A stretch of 64,000 bases of DNA. It comes from Calonectria ilicicola (Eukaryota > Ascomycota > Sordariomycetes > Hypocreales > Nectriaceae). Both the position numbers and the translations under genes were made by a program. Below the pieces are notes generated by a model. It saw nothing but the letters and a program-made list of their open reading frames with translations. It was not told where the DNA came from and ran no database searches. Every line of letters begins with the position of its first letter. The first letter of the stretch is position 1. The DNA lies in contig CP085825.1 of assembly GCA_020809705.1 (NCBI GenBank), positions 5,270,001 to 5,334,000 of the forward strand, in the 5' to 3' direction. Of this stretch, positions 11,447 to 23,800 are shown in pieces.

Positions 11447-14400
11447 CTCAAGAGAGCGGCAAGGGAATTGACAGTGTAAATTCGAAGAGTTGCCGGCAAA
11501 GCGGCTTAGATGCGAAAAGACGGGGGAAAGACAAGAGAAAAACAAGTTGGTTTGCCCCGTAAGCCAACCGGAGATGTGGAAAGTACAACCACGAGTGTCG
11601 GACCTGGTGGGACGATGGCAATTCAACGTGGCGCCCAATCGATATTGCGATGTGATGGCCGTGGTGCAAATTCCGAGGTTGAAATACGAAGTGAGAGAAT
11701 GCGAAAGTTATGGCCGGATGACGTTCGCTAATGGGTTTGACAGAAGTGATGCGGCAAGCTGAAGGAGCGTATTTGAAGCGATGAAGGAGTGAATAAGTGA
11801 ATCGATATAGGCAATTGACGACCGGAAAGGCGAAGTGAGGTGGGTGGCCTGGCACCTGTGACACCGGATACAACGAAAGGAACCCGAAAGCGCGATCACC
11901 GGACGCGGGAGAGAAAGAAAGAGGGAGGGAAAAAGAAGCCCAAGTGAGACCAGCAGGCAGGGTGTGGAGGGAATGACGAAACGAAAGTAATATCACAGGA
12001 AGGGAGAAGAGGAATGAAGAGGAAACGCTGGGACGACGAGTCGCCGGGGGAATGTAGGAAATGGCGATGTGGGATGGAATACGGTCGGGGCTGCCTCTAC
12101 AATCAAGGCCCAGCCAAGCCTTGAGCACGTACCCACCTTCGTGCGCTCTGCAAGTCCCCCTCACGGTGGGCTAAGTGCGGGACTACATGAGCACAACAGT
12201 ACCTGAGCCAGTGGGTACTTCTCGCCAACAGCGCAATCTGCTTGCGCACGCGTACTCGGACCCTGTGCGACTATCCGTACTAGGTGCGGTTTTAGTAGGG
12301 CTCATAGCGAGAAAATTCCAGGGCAACCCGGTCGCGTGGGATGGCTTGGAATCCAGTGATGACGCCGCGGCAGATACAGTACCATTGCAGCAAAGTAACC
12401 CTGGATGGAAGTATGGAAGCTCTCCCAGCCCGTGTAAGTCTCGGGCACTCCGGCGAACATCCTCGTCATGGCAAGTTGCACTCCGGGACAGATGCATGTC
12501 GAGTGCCTTGAAGTTGGCATTCATTCACAATGGGTTTGGTTCTCTATTGTCCCTCCCATTCCGGAAAGAGACGCGGGAACCTTGTTCATCAATGAATGTA
12601 ACGAGCTGCACGCAATGCCGCTCGCCTAAGAGTTCCAACCAGCACTTTGGATGCAGCCACAAGATCGAATAGGGGGGCTGAGAGGCAAACGGTTAGCGGG
12701 GCCAAACCCCTGGCGCGCTGCAGAACCCGTCTACGACATGGCATTGCGTTGGGCACGTGTGGTTCGCTCAGGGCACCAATGCGCCAGCCGGCTGTCCGCT
12801 AATGGTCATCAGGCTATGCGGAAAACCCAAGTCGCAACCAATTCCATAAGTATCCCAAGGCTTGCGCAGGGCTGAATGACCAGTCGCAGGTCCCAGTCCT
12901 GGTGTACACACATGATCCATTGGTTCATGGCCATGGCTCTACTGAGCGCCAGCGCCGTAGCTATTGTCGATCCTAACGATCAACCACAATTCTATCTGTG
13001 CGTGAACATCACGGCTGGCTCCCGCACAGCCTCCTCTTCCATACATACCATTAATTTTAGGATCAGTGGTTTGATGTCCTCTCCCCAGTGTGCAATTTCA
13101 TGAGAACCCAGTAAATAAAACTCAGCCGCCTAGACGAAACGATCCATCATGCGCCAATATTGCCTGGGCGGTTATATTACAAAGGCACATAACACCCTGG
13201 CTCGTAGTAACCCCCGGATCCTACCTTGAGGGGATCCGGAGCTGTGGCCTATAAGCGGCAGGACGGCTCGCACGAATCAGCCGGGAGGGCAGACGAAAAC
13301 CCTCAGCTTGTCCCAAGCTGGCCTTCCTGCCAGCTGGAGACATGCGTCACCACGAAGTGGGGCATAGTTCCAGAATCCTACTCAGCAGCCGACGGCGGCG
13401 TGCTAAAACAAAGGATGAAGGATGCCGACGCTTTGCTCTGCAATTTAAGCTTGGGCATGTCGTTCGTCGAGGTGATGATGAACCGCGGTCGAGTTAAAAC
13501 CTCCGCACTTGACACACTGCCTAAATTTTTCAACTCCTCACTAAACTAATCAGGTCAGGCTTGCGGCACAGTGCAATGTGCCAGGCTAAAATGCGGCCTG
13601 GTACACGCGGGCAGAGAAGCAAAGCACACTCATTGTCGCATATGCATCTGTCAGGGGCAATTGTATTCCTTCCCCTTGTTTGCGACTAAAACATGAGATC
13701 TCTGTAAGTCGGCTGTCGACGTGAGCCATGTACCTGCAGGTGGAGTTGTCCGGATCGACACCAGGGTCGGCCTGTCAGTTTATGCGCCAGCAAGAGAAAA
13801 AGAAAATTTCGCCCTCGTGTGGCAGTGACAGTTTCATCAGGATGCAGCCCCTACTATGCAAGTCCGCATTTGGAGCGCATAAAATCAGGCGATAACACGC
13901 TGCGGTTGCATGCCATGTCAAAAAGACGAAAGCCCTGAGCCATCCTTGAATTGCACATGCCGACAAAACATTTGTTAGAGCCGTTTCACCTACGTCTTGA
14001 CGCGCCGTTGGTGCGAAGTCAAAGCAAGTGCTGTGCGGGCCGCTAGATTAGCGTGAAACAGCACCCTTGTCAAACATCCTTGCTCATTACTTTGAATTAT
14101 TACCTCCGGTATCACAATGCTGTGCTCTTGTAGGCCATTATCCACGCTTTTGCGAGCTGTCATGGAAATTTTAGACACATTCAAAGGATTCCATAGAGGC
14201 ATCAAGTAGTCTGTAGCCCATATTCTATCACAACCTCAAGTTGTAGAGCCTGTAGGCAACGCCCTGTGGTTCTAGGCATGCTTGCACTGTTAGTTGTCGC
14301 CTTGGCGGAATTGGGGCTGTGCTTGTTTGGGGTTGCCTAGGAATACAGCGATGCGCATCAGGGTCTGGGGTGTGGGTTTCTTCATTCAGAGAAGCATAAT

Positions 14401-17290
14401 GAGGACATGAATACGTCAAAATTTTTGCCGAGATCCCGACCGTCGATCGTTCGTCCACTGGGAGCTTAGAGAAATGCAACTTCTGATCGCGCGCATTATC
14501 TGATCCCCTTCTCATTACCGCATCAGCCACATCAAACCGCATGCGTCGACAAAATCACCGCCTCAGTGCCAAGATGAATGGGCGATGATTAGGCTCAATT
14601 CGACTTGGTGTCGGCAGAGGCTTTCTTTTTTTCCCCTCCGAAACGAGGCCACAGTGTGCACCATTAATAGCCAATCGACATTTTCTGGGCTGAGAAGAGG
14701 GAACCGACATGCAGCAGCGTCATACACAATATATGTATATTTTTTCCCTTATTTTTGCTTTGATTGCTTTGGGGCCCACTATACTTCTTTCACAGAAATA
14801 CTTGCGCTTCGATTTATCTATCACACATGCAAGCCAAGCCTAGTCGCGACGCTGTGACTGACTACCTCGTCCCCAGAAGGAAAAAAATCTCGGATGTCAG
14901 CAATCCGAAGAAGCTAAGAAAAAAAGGGCACTCGACCCCTGTAAACTTACTCTTCGTCGGCTCGGCCGTTATTTCTTTCATCCCTCTGTGTTCTTAGGCT
15001 AAGTGCTCTAAAACTAACAACAAATTCTCTGTGATCCATCTGCTTAAATTCCTTTTTGGGTATTACACCACCAACCATTGCCTCGGTTCTTTCAATTGGC
15101 AACTACGTCATTCATGGAGATGACTTGGAACACCTGCCGCTGAAAATCGAGCGTTTGGGAGAGGACATGGTTACAATTGACTTTTCTTTCCTTTCCAGGA
15201 GGAACTTTCTCCTATTAACCGCTCCATCGTAATACATGTGAGATCTATGTCCCAACTCGATGGCCTATAATTTTATTAGTCTTGAGTATTCAAATATAAA
15301 TTCGATCAGCATTAAATTTTATTCATCTCAAATCATTCGTTTATACAGAGAAGAGGCGCAACAGACCACGTCAAAGGCAGCGCCAAGGCCGAGACTATTT
15401 GAATCGATAAGTCACGGATATATACACACGATGCTGTGCTTGGTGGCTCCAGAAGCCAATGTCGAGGTTGATTTGTCCCATTTAGGCGGTCGCAACAGCA
15501 CGTCTTGTTCGATCCTCGCGAGTCTAGAAACATATCTGGCCAAAATTAAAGGCCTGCGCTGCTAGCATGCTAGGTTGACTTTTTAACAAGGACAAATTCC
15601 TCTTTCTCTTCCTTTCCTTCTTCTTTTTTGAGCTGTCAGTAGCCATCTAAATCCTATCTATATGAGAGAATAACCGATTCAATGGTTAATTTCTCAGGGA
15701 TAGCCTTGCATCTTAAGATAATCAATTCTAGAGCTGGGCGAGAAAGCGCCTTGGAAATCAGTAGCATCTACGCATGGTGTTTGACATGCCACCTGAAAGG
15801 CAATCAATCACCAACAATGCCTTTCAAATAAGTATACTTTACTGGCCTATGTGTCCGCTGTCGTTCTTAATCATCTAAAAATACGTTGAGGAAAATGTAG
15901 TAGGGGAAGGTTATCTGGATTCGAGGATCTTGTGAGCTCTGGAGATGAGACCCGCCATGCTTTCATGTGGTTCATCCCTGCAGGAATATCGCATCCCTTT
16001 GCTAAAATTAATGTTTCCGTAATACATTTAATATGCTAAGCTGCTTGGTTTTCGTCTCTATCTTGAGAACCTTTCCAGTCGCCACAAACAATAACCCAAT
16101 CAATCATCGACGTCGCGGGAGACAGACCCGAAAGCTTGATGGCGGTATCTTACTTAATACCACTAAAAACGCTGTTTTTATGTCGCCTTTATATATGTAT
16201 TTGTTTTACCCTCACTTCATTAAGTGGTGCAAAGGCGAAGGCGATTGTACTTTACGACAAACATGGGTAGGAAATGAACACTCAAAGTTCGCTAATTTCT
16301 TTAAGTCGTCGGCCAAAAGTTAATGATAGTGGGAGTGTATTGACCTTGATAGACAGCTAGACTTGTGCATAAGTAAAAAGAGAATGAACGCTGAAGAGTC
16401 ATCTGGTTTCTCGGACCCACGTAACCCATGCACAGGAAATAAGACGGCGGAGATAACGTACAAGGCAACAGCGGCTAAAGAAAGGAAGCAAAGGACGCAA
16501 GACACCCTGGCTCCAGTTTAGATTCCAACGGATAACTCCCATCAAGAAATTATTGGTATCGCTATTTTCTCATGGGCCAAGTAGAATTATTGAAAGCAAG
16601 CGGGACTAGGGTGTGGGAGTTTGACGGAGCTGCGTGGAGAAGATATCTGGGCACAATCTCATCGGAAATCGGTACCAAGCTATCTAACAAGAATCTTAAG
16701 AGTCGCAAATGTGCAAGCGAATGGCTCCCGCCTGTAAATTACAAAGGAAGGCGCTGACTTGCCTCCGACGTTCGATGAGGTCTAGGCCTTGATGGGGGCG
16801 CCGTTGATGCTCGGCATTACATCATTTTCTCGCTACCCGTCCCTCCGGGAGCCATGATCCCTGCCACAAATGGACAAAGGACCAGAATACTTAATTATGG
16901 CAACCCAATTTTTCTTTCACCTTCACACGCACTTCACCGACGCGCCACACGAAGGCCACGCGCACAACCGAAGTTCTGTGTAACGTGTCTGGAGCTCCTT
17001 GGCCCATCCTAAGTATTTCTACAGGCTACTGCGCCTTTCAAACTGTTACCAACCAATTTCGAGCCTTGCTGCCTGCTGATCAATCAGTCGCACCCACCAA
17101 CCAGTCGAGTTCCGATCGATCTGCATCCCTTCCTGCCGATTCTTCTCCTTCCTCGAACCCGACCCAGTACGCACGACCAATCCATACCCGTCGTATGCGT
17201 ATCTGCTCAGAATCGACGATTTCCCCCTAGCATTGAAGCTCCCTCATTTAGTGCGATGCGCCTGGCTCCAGTCCTGCGCTCACCATCAAC
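11447..17290. other. 5.8-kb gene-poor region
   Basis: The part next to the CFEM gene (about 11.7-12.1 kb) is purine-rich on the plus strand, as expected for that gene's promoter and 5' UTR. From 12.1 to 14.5 kb are short overlapping open frames with no consistent domain. From 14.6 to 16.6 kb the DNA is more AT-rich. The last few hundred bases are pyrimidine-rich and lead into the PRP24-like gene. I see no intact gene, tRNA, inverted-repeat transposon or long duplication. Confidence 0.5.
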
Positions 17291-20200
17291 ATGGCGGCCC
17301 CTATAGGCGAAAACAACTGGCTCGCCTACCTTGAGGAGGCGGTGCGAAATGCGACCAATCTCGAAAACCGCATTACAGCTGTCGAACACTTCAAACGCGC
17401 CGTTGGCGCCGAGCCCCATAGTCTACACATTTGGCTTTCATATTGCGAGTACTTTTGGACCCTCTGGGAAGCAACCCAGGCTTCAACGAGTGATGATTGG
17501 AGCGACGAAGAAAGGCTGATGGGTCGCGAACTTTTCTCCTTCGAGGATGCTCTCGACCTTTGGCAGCGAGGCTATGAAGCTGTTCAATATCGTCTCGGTG
17601 ACAGCCACATGCTTTGGAACCGATGGATCTCTCTCGAGTTGGACCTGCTTTCCAAATCTCGAACCCCCGAGGGTATCAAGCGCATCACTCATCTCTATCG
17701 CGATCGCTTGTTAACCCCTCACATTACTTGGGACGAGACCTCCCAAAATTACTCCAGCTTCTTATCAGAGTACAATCGCCCGACCTGGGAGGATGCTATG
17801 AAGCAAATTACAGCTAATGCTCAAGAAACCAAACGGCTTGTCGCTGCCCGCGACCCCTTCGAACTGAAGCTTAAGAATGCTGCTAGCAGTGCTGATTCTG
17901 AGGCTCACAAAGCAGCCCTCAAGGAATACCTGGAATGGGAGATGATTGAAAGCAAGCGCAGTAACGATGATCTCGGAATTGGCATCAAGCTATGCCAAGG
18001 TCTTTATGCCCGAGCCCTTACAGGCCTCCTCGCCACCGACCAAACAACATGGTACGAGTATATCGTATTTCTTTCCTCCTCCAATTCCGACCCTCAGGCT
18101 CCCGGCAACCTCCTTGATATCCTTCGGCAATCAGTCCAACACTGCCCTTGGTCTGGCCTGTTGTGGAACAGGTATATTCTCTGTGCTGAAGAGGCTAAGC
18201 TCCCCTTTGCTGAGATTGAGTCCATCAAACATGCAGCAACTAGTGAGGATCAACTCCTTAAGGATGGAATGGAGGGCATGATCGAAATGTACGTGGGTTG
18301 GTGTGGTTTCTTAAAACGGACTGCAATGGATGCCACTGCAACTGATGAGGCTGTGGATGTTGCCGACGTTGGGTTAAGCGCTGCTCTTGAGGACGTGGCT
18401 GTTGTTGGACAGCGACTCTACGGGAAAGACTTCCAAGGCGACCCCAAATTTCGGCTGGAACGCATATATATACAATATCTGACCGAAAAAAAAGGGGCTA
18501 TCGACGAAGCCAGAGCCCAGTGGAACAAACTAGCCGCCCTCCCGATTCACGCTGATAATCACGATTTTTGGTTTAGATATTATATGTGGGAGATGCTGAT
18601 CTTCTCCTCGAGTGTCCAAGAGAACAGAAGCCCAACACCCTCATCCGTCAGTGCCAGCTTCCGCATCCCATCCTTCGCAACAGCCGTACTACTTCGTGCC
18701 GTCACGCGTCAAACTATCGACTGGCCAGAAAAGGTTCTGGAAGTTTATATGCAGCACTGCAATGACTATGAACCACCACTATCTGTGAGGAAAGCAGCTG
18801 ATCGAGTGCATAAAACTGCCAAAGCAGTGCAGAGGCGCCGAGAGCGTGAAACCCAAGAAAAGGCCGCTGCCTATGCCGCCTACTATGAAAACCAAGAAGT
18901 CGAAAACTCAATGCAAGAAGCAGATTCTCTTAGTGCTTCCAAGCGAAAAAGGGATACTGATTCTGTAAATGGAGATGAGACTGAAAATGCGATTAAACGG
19001 CACAAAGGTGATTCAAATGACGCAATGCTCCAGCAGGCCGCTCCCGCTCAAACATCCAGGAGAGACCGAGAAAACTCAACTATCCTCGTGACGAATCTCC
19101 CTGGCGAAGTTACCCAGATTAAACTCCGGCAATACTTCAAGGAATACGGTCACATTAACAATATCACAGCCCTTGTACAAGAGAACGACGGCACTTCCGC
19201 CACGGCCCTTATTGAATTCAAAACGGCCGAGGAAGCTCGATCCGCTTTGCTTCGAGACGGGAAATACTTCGGCCAGTCACAGATTAGTGTTGAGTCAGGG
19301 TATAACCTTACTATCTATGTTACCAACTACCCACCCGCTGCCGGCGAGAAATTTATTCGCGACTTGTTTAAGGACTGTGGAGAAATCCTTAGCCTCAGAT
19401 GGCCCAGTCTCCAAAAGAATACTCACCGCCGGTTTTGTTACATCTCATTCCGCAGTCAGATGGCCTCAGCCAAAGCAGTTGAGAAAGACGGCAGTTTACT
19501 CGAGAATCGCTTCAAGCTCGTGGTTAAATATTCAGACCCCGCTCAGAAAAAGACCCGGGAAGGCGCGATAGTTGAAGGTCGGGAAGTTTACGTTGGTAAT
19601 TTGGACCGGAGTGTTTCAGAATCCGATCTCAAAGCTGCATTCTCCAAATACGGCACAGTTACCAGAGTCAACATTCCACAGAATCTGGCAGGCAAGAACA
19701 AAGGTTTTGCATTCATCGACTTTCAGACTAAGGAGGAGGCAGCAAAGGCAGCAGAAGAGTTGAACAACACCAAGTTCCGCAGTCAAATACTCAAAGTTGA
19801 GATTTCCAAGGACTCTAAGTTTAAACCCACATCAAGGACTGTTGTGAACAAGCGAGATTCGGCCTCACCCGCGCCCACTTCGATATGTGATGGTGAGGGA
19901 GATGCTTCAATGCGTGACGCCCCGGGTGCAGTCCAAAACAAGCCCACTGCAGATGATGTCGCAGCTCGCACTATTGCATTGATGGGCCTTCCGGACACTG
20001 TGAACGATGCCTGGGTCCGCGCGCTCGTCGAACCCTTGGGCTCCATCACCGACATAGTTTTACAACCCGCCCATGGCGGTGCTAAGATTGAGTTCATGGA
20101 TGCTGCCACTGCTGGAAAGATGATGTTGCGGCTCAGTGGTATGGAACACGAGGGCTACAAGCTGCGCACGGGCACTGTAGACGAGTTGCGACGTGCTAAA

Positions 20201-20536
20201 CCTGTACGACAAGAAGACCGCATTGTGTACGGATCTAAAGATCAGAAACACAAAGACCAGAAAAGCAAGGACTCCGTATCCAGACTGGCGCCGCTACACA
20301 CAACTATCCGACGTCCTACGCTTGGTAAACCTAGCCTCAAACGTGGCTTAGGGTTTTCGAGGCCTGCTACCTCATCAGTGTCCAAGAGCAGCGTGGAGAG
20401 CAATGGAACGCCAATAAAGAAGAGCAATGCTGACTTCAAGGCCCTTTTTCTTACAAGTGGGAAGGACGGTAATAGGAAACAAGATGAGAATACATCTGAG
20501 AGTTCAAAGAAGCAAGGGAAGTTGGAGGAAAGGTAA
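17291..20536 (+). CDS. PRP24: U4/U6 snRNP assembly factor, Prp24/SART3-like
   Basis: An intronless frame of 1081 residues. The first 500 or so residues are helical with HAT-type repeats (for example WLSYCEYFW, WNRWISLEL, RLERIYIQYL), as in human SART3. RRM1 starts near residue 596 (TILVTNL), RRM2 near 673 (LTIYVTNY), RRM3 near 765 (EVYVGNLD, with GFAFIDF as RNP1) and a degenerate fourth RRM near 894 (IALMGLP). A basic C-terminal motif, LKRGLGFSRP near residue 1010, matches the Lsm-interaction motif. Such proteins anneal U4 and U6 snRNAs and recycle the snRNP. The HAT repeats make it closer to SART3 in layout than to yeast Prp24. The start ATG is preceded by CAAC. It faces the DHX29-like gene tail to tail. 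Confidence 0.92.
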   Translation: MAAPIGENNWLAYLEEAVRNATNLENRITAVEHFKRAVGAEPHSLHIWLSYCEYFWTLWEATQASTSDDWSDEERLMGRELFSFEDALDLWQRGYEAVQYRLGDSHMLWNRWISLELDLLSKSRTPEGIKRITHLYRDRLLTPHITWDETSQNYSSFLSEYNRPTWEDAMKQITANAQETKRLVAARDPFELKLKNAASSADSEAHKAALKEYLEWEMIESKRSNDDLGIGIKLCQGLYARALTGLLATDQTTWYEYIVFLSSSNSDPQAPGNLLDILRQSVQHCPWSGLLWNRYILCAEEAKLPFAEIESIKHAATSEDQLLKDGMEGMIEMYVGWCGFLKRTAMDATATDEAVDVADVGLSAALEDVAVVGQRLYGKDFQGDPKFRLERIYIQYLTEKKGAIDEARAQWNKLAALPIHADNHDFWFRYYMWEMLIFSSSVQENRSPTPSSVSASFRIPSFATAVLLRAVTRQTIDWPEKVLEVYMQHCNDYEPPLSVRKAADRVHKTAKAVQRRRERETQEKAAAYAAYYENQEVENSMQEADSLSASKRKRDTDSVNGDETENAIKRHKGDSNDAMLQQAAPAQTSRRDRENSTILVTNLPGEVTQIKLRQYFKEYGHINNITALVQENDGTSATALIEFKTAEEARSALLRDGKYFGQSQISVESGYNLTIYVTNYPPAAGEKFIRDLFKDCGEILSLRWPSLQKNTHRRFCYISFRSQMASAKAVEKDGSLLENRFKLVVKYSDPAQKKTREGAIVEGREVYVGNLDRSVSESDLKAAFSKYGTVTRVNIPQNLAGKNKGFAFIDFQTKEEAAKAAEELNNTKFRSQILKVEISKDSKFKPTSRTVVNKRDSASPAPTSICDGEGDASMRDAPGAVQNKPTADDVAARTIALMGLPDTVNDAWVRALVEPLGSITDIVLQPAHGGAKIEFMDAATAGKMMLRLSGMEHEGYKLRTGTVDELRRAKPVRQEDRIVYGSKDQKHKDQKSKDSVSRLAPLHTTIRRPTLGKPSLKRGLGFSRPATSSVSKSSVESNGTPIKKSNADFKALFLTSGKDGNRKQDENTSESSKKQGKLEER

Positions 20537-20859
20537 ACCAAACAGAGTATATGACGAGAATACGAGGTCTTGGGAGGTTAGTGTGAAGGAAACAACAATA
20601 AATCACACGATTTTTCTGTTCTTTTTTTTTTTTTTATGACGCGACCTGTATAATTTACATATTCCAGTTCTTTGCTACTGGTGTTCATAATCTAATACCT
20701 ATAAGGTCTCACCAAGATCCTTAGTTCTCATAGTCCATATCTGGCCTCTAATATCAAACCGCTCAGGAAGAAAAAAATCCTTATATGCTTTCTCTTGTTT
20801 ATTTTCAGCCTTCTAAGATGCTCTAGATGTTCCAGCGTCGCCAAGTTTCCCACAAGCAC
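20537..20859. other. Short convergent spacer
   Basis: Carries a T-rich tract at about 20620-20635 and presumably the 3' UTRs of both flanking genes. Nothing else is seen. Confidence 0.6.
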
Positions 20860-23800
20860 TTATATCTTATTTACTATCACGGGAGCTTGTCTTTCTTCTC
20901 TGAAGTCCTGCGTGAACAATCTTTGCCACACATCCAGCCACTTTTCCTGCTGTGCCGTAGGTAGCTTACCTGGTTGCTTAAAGGATCTCGTCAGCAACTC
21001 TCTTAGTCGTGTACGAAGGGCCTTGATGACTAGCATAGTCTTCCAGTCCGGTACAGCAAAACGACCACGGTTTCCATCCAAAACGATCACCCCAGAGAAC
21101 ATCTGAAATACACCAAAGTCAGCCATGTCTTCATTCTTATTTCAATTAAAATGCTGAAAATTCATACATCACACCGCACATCACCGCATAGCAAGGCGAT
21201 GGCAAATGGGTCAGTCGCTGTGGCCTCATGGGCGTGGTAGATTCTATACCCCACCGTCAGCACATCAAGAAACGAGAAAAGAAAACCGGGGGTAGCGTAA
21301 ACTCACGATTTCGATTGCATGATGTGATAGTATGATAACCACTTGATATCACGATTGGTGCGATTGACTGAGGATGGATGAAGACTAATGGACTGGTTGT
21401 TGCCAATATTCCGCAGCCCTTTACTCCCAGGCGCATCCCGAACCAGAATCCTCGGGTAGAAACTCCACGCAATGACTGAGGCTAAAATGATGTCGTTATC
21501 GCTGTTTAAGTTAACTCTACTTGGCATTTCATAAAATTGCTGTTGCCGTCGACCACGCCCGCTTGAAAATCGGAGCCGCGACAGTGTTCGGCGCTCCTCC
21601 TCGGTCAACGAAAGGAAGCCAGAGTCTGCCACCGAGGTAAGCAACTGGCCTTTGAGGTCCTCGATATTAGCTAGCGTCTGCTGGCTCAAAAAGTTCTTGC
21701 GGCAAAATTGGAATTCTTTGCCAGCACCCCCGGCAGTTTGACAAACCCGCTTCCAAGCAAGATACGCATTGTAAACAGTGAGAAGATCGGAATCCCCTCG
21801 TTTAAACGCCATCCGAGCGTTATCAGCTTGCGCTCTTTGGCCAAACGGAGCAGAAAATGGTGATTTCGAGGAAAGAATTGCAGCAATAGTAATAGCCATG
21901 TCCAAACACTTGAATACCACGCCAAGCAAAATCAGTTTTCCTAAAAATACATCCAAGGGTAATCGAGCCAGTTGATTTCCAAGTGGTGTCAGCTCTTCGG
22001 TAGCTGTCAAGGCACGCACATCTACAAGTGCATCAATAGCACGTCGAATGTTCTTGGCCGAAGGTGGATCTAAAGCACCACCGAGTGTTTCCTCAATGCC
22101 TCCGATCTTGCAAATCTTGACACGTATGGCCAAATCTTGCAGAGACAGTCGAAGCATTTCTGGTGTCTGTTGATCATTCATGAGATTATCGTGCCGATAC
22201 TTGGTAAACATGTGAAAACAAAGGCCCTCCTGAACCCGGCCAGCGCGTCCCCGTCTCTGCTTAGCATTTGCCCGGGAGATAAAAGTATCAAGCAGTCGTG
22301 AGAGTTGACGTCTCTCATCAAATCTCATTTCTTTATGTTTTCCGGTGTCAATAACACAGGTTACATCCGGAATAGTAATGCCTGTCTCAGCAATATTGGT
22401 AGCCAACACAATCTTTCGAATCCCAGGAGGTGGGACTAGAAAGGCTGACTCTTGGTCTTCTGTTGCGATGGTCGAATGCAGGGGATATACCAGCCAGTCT
22501 TTATAAAACCTGGGGTCTCCAAGGAGCATATCATTCAACGTTCGTATTTCAGCAATACCAGGTAAAAATACTAAAATGGCTTTACTGTATGCCTGAAGAT
22601 CGTTATCCGTGGCGATATGGGCGATTAGCTGCACAATTAGGTCAAATTCGATCCGATATTCGTCAATTTGCGAGAGGGTGATTCGGGTTTTCGGTGAATA
22701 TCCCGCGAGGCTCTTGGATATATCGCTCCTCGGGCCGTCTGTCTCGCTCTCGGCCGGGTCGTCATCCAGATCAACCATCTTCTCATTCTGAACGTCTCCG
22801 GTCGTGTATCCGGTGAGCTCGATTGCATCTTCAAGATATCTAACCTGTACAGGAAATGTTCGCCCAGGGACATTCAAGACTGGAGCCCCTCCTAAATATG
22901 AAGAAAATCGCTCGGCATCCACTGTTGCAGACATGAGAACGACTTTGAGGTCTCGGCGTCGCTTCATGAGATTCTTCAGCACAATTAACAGAAAGTCACT
23001 ATCAATTGACCGTTCGTGGACCTCATCTAGAACCAAGTGGGTGACCTCTTGTAAGTCGTTGGATCCCTCGAGCATCCGCATGACGATACCTGTAGTTGCA
23101 TATACGAGTCTAGTCTCGCGAGACGTGTTGGCCTCCAGACGAATAGAATAGCCGACAAGAGATCTGCTAGTACCAAGATCATTCTTGTTTTCTCCCAACT
23201 CTTCACTCACTCGGCGAGCTAGTGAAATTGCAGAAATACGCCTGGGCTCAGTACAATACACTTTGCAAGGCTTTCCTTGTGCAAGCTGATGCTCGAGCAA
23301 AAACGATGGTACCTGAGTACTCTTTCCGCTAAGGCTTGATTAGAATTGATTTTAGATTAAGGAAGGTATACATACCATCCGGTTTCACCACAAACGATAA
23401 CCACTTGATTCTCATCAACTGCTTCCAGGACTTGTTCTCTGAAATGCCACATTGGCAGTTGCATCCTCGATTGCTACCAACATGTCAGCTTGGCTAAATA
23501 TGGGTAAACTCTGGCAAACATACCAGCATTTTCTGATACTTAGGTGAACCAGACTTTTCAGTCCATATCTTTTGATAGTACTCTGCGTTCAGACCAGTCA
23601 GTCGAGCCCGATCCTGACTACCATCATCCCCAGATTCATGTAAATTCTTCGCTGCACCTCGACCTCGAAACGCTCCATGGAGGATGACGCCATCTTCAAG
23701 TTCTTGGTCATGTCTCTCGCGGACAAGAGCCTTCAGATCTTTTACCACCGCTCTATCCTGGGCATCGATCTGGCACTTTCTTGCCTCTGCTAGCTCAGAC

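Noticed and set aside
12183..12524. Minus-strand segment reading CICPGVQLAMTRMFAG, like the haem-binding loop of a cytochrome P450
   Set aside because: Only this short piece fits; no ExxR helix, I-helix or membrane anchor follows in any frame upstream, and neighbouring frames are full of stops. At most a relic.
12876..13103. 75-codon frame with a signal-peptide-like start (small secreted protein?)
   Set aside because: The hydrophobic stretch is internal, cysteines are few and unpaired, and no introns or conserved motif support it.
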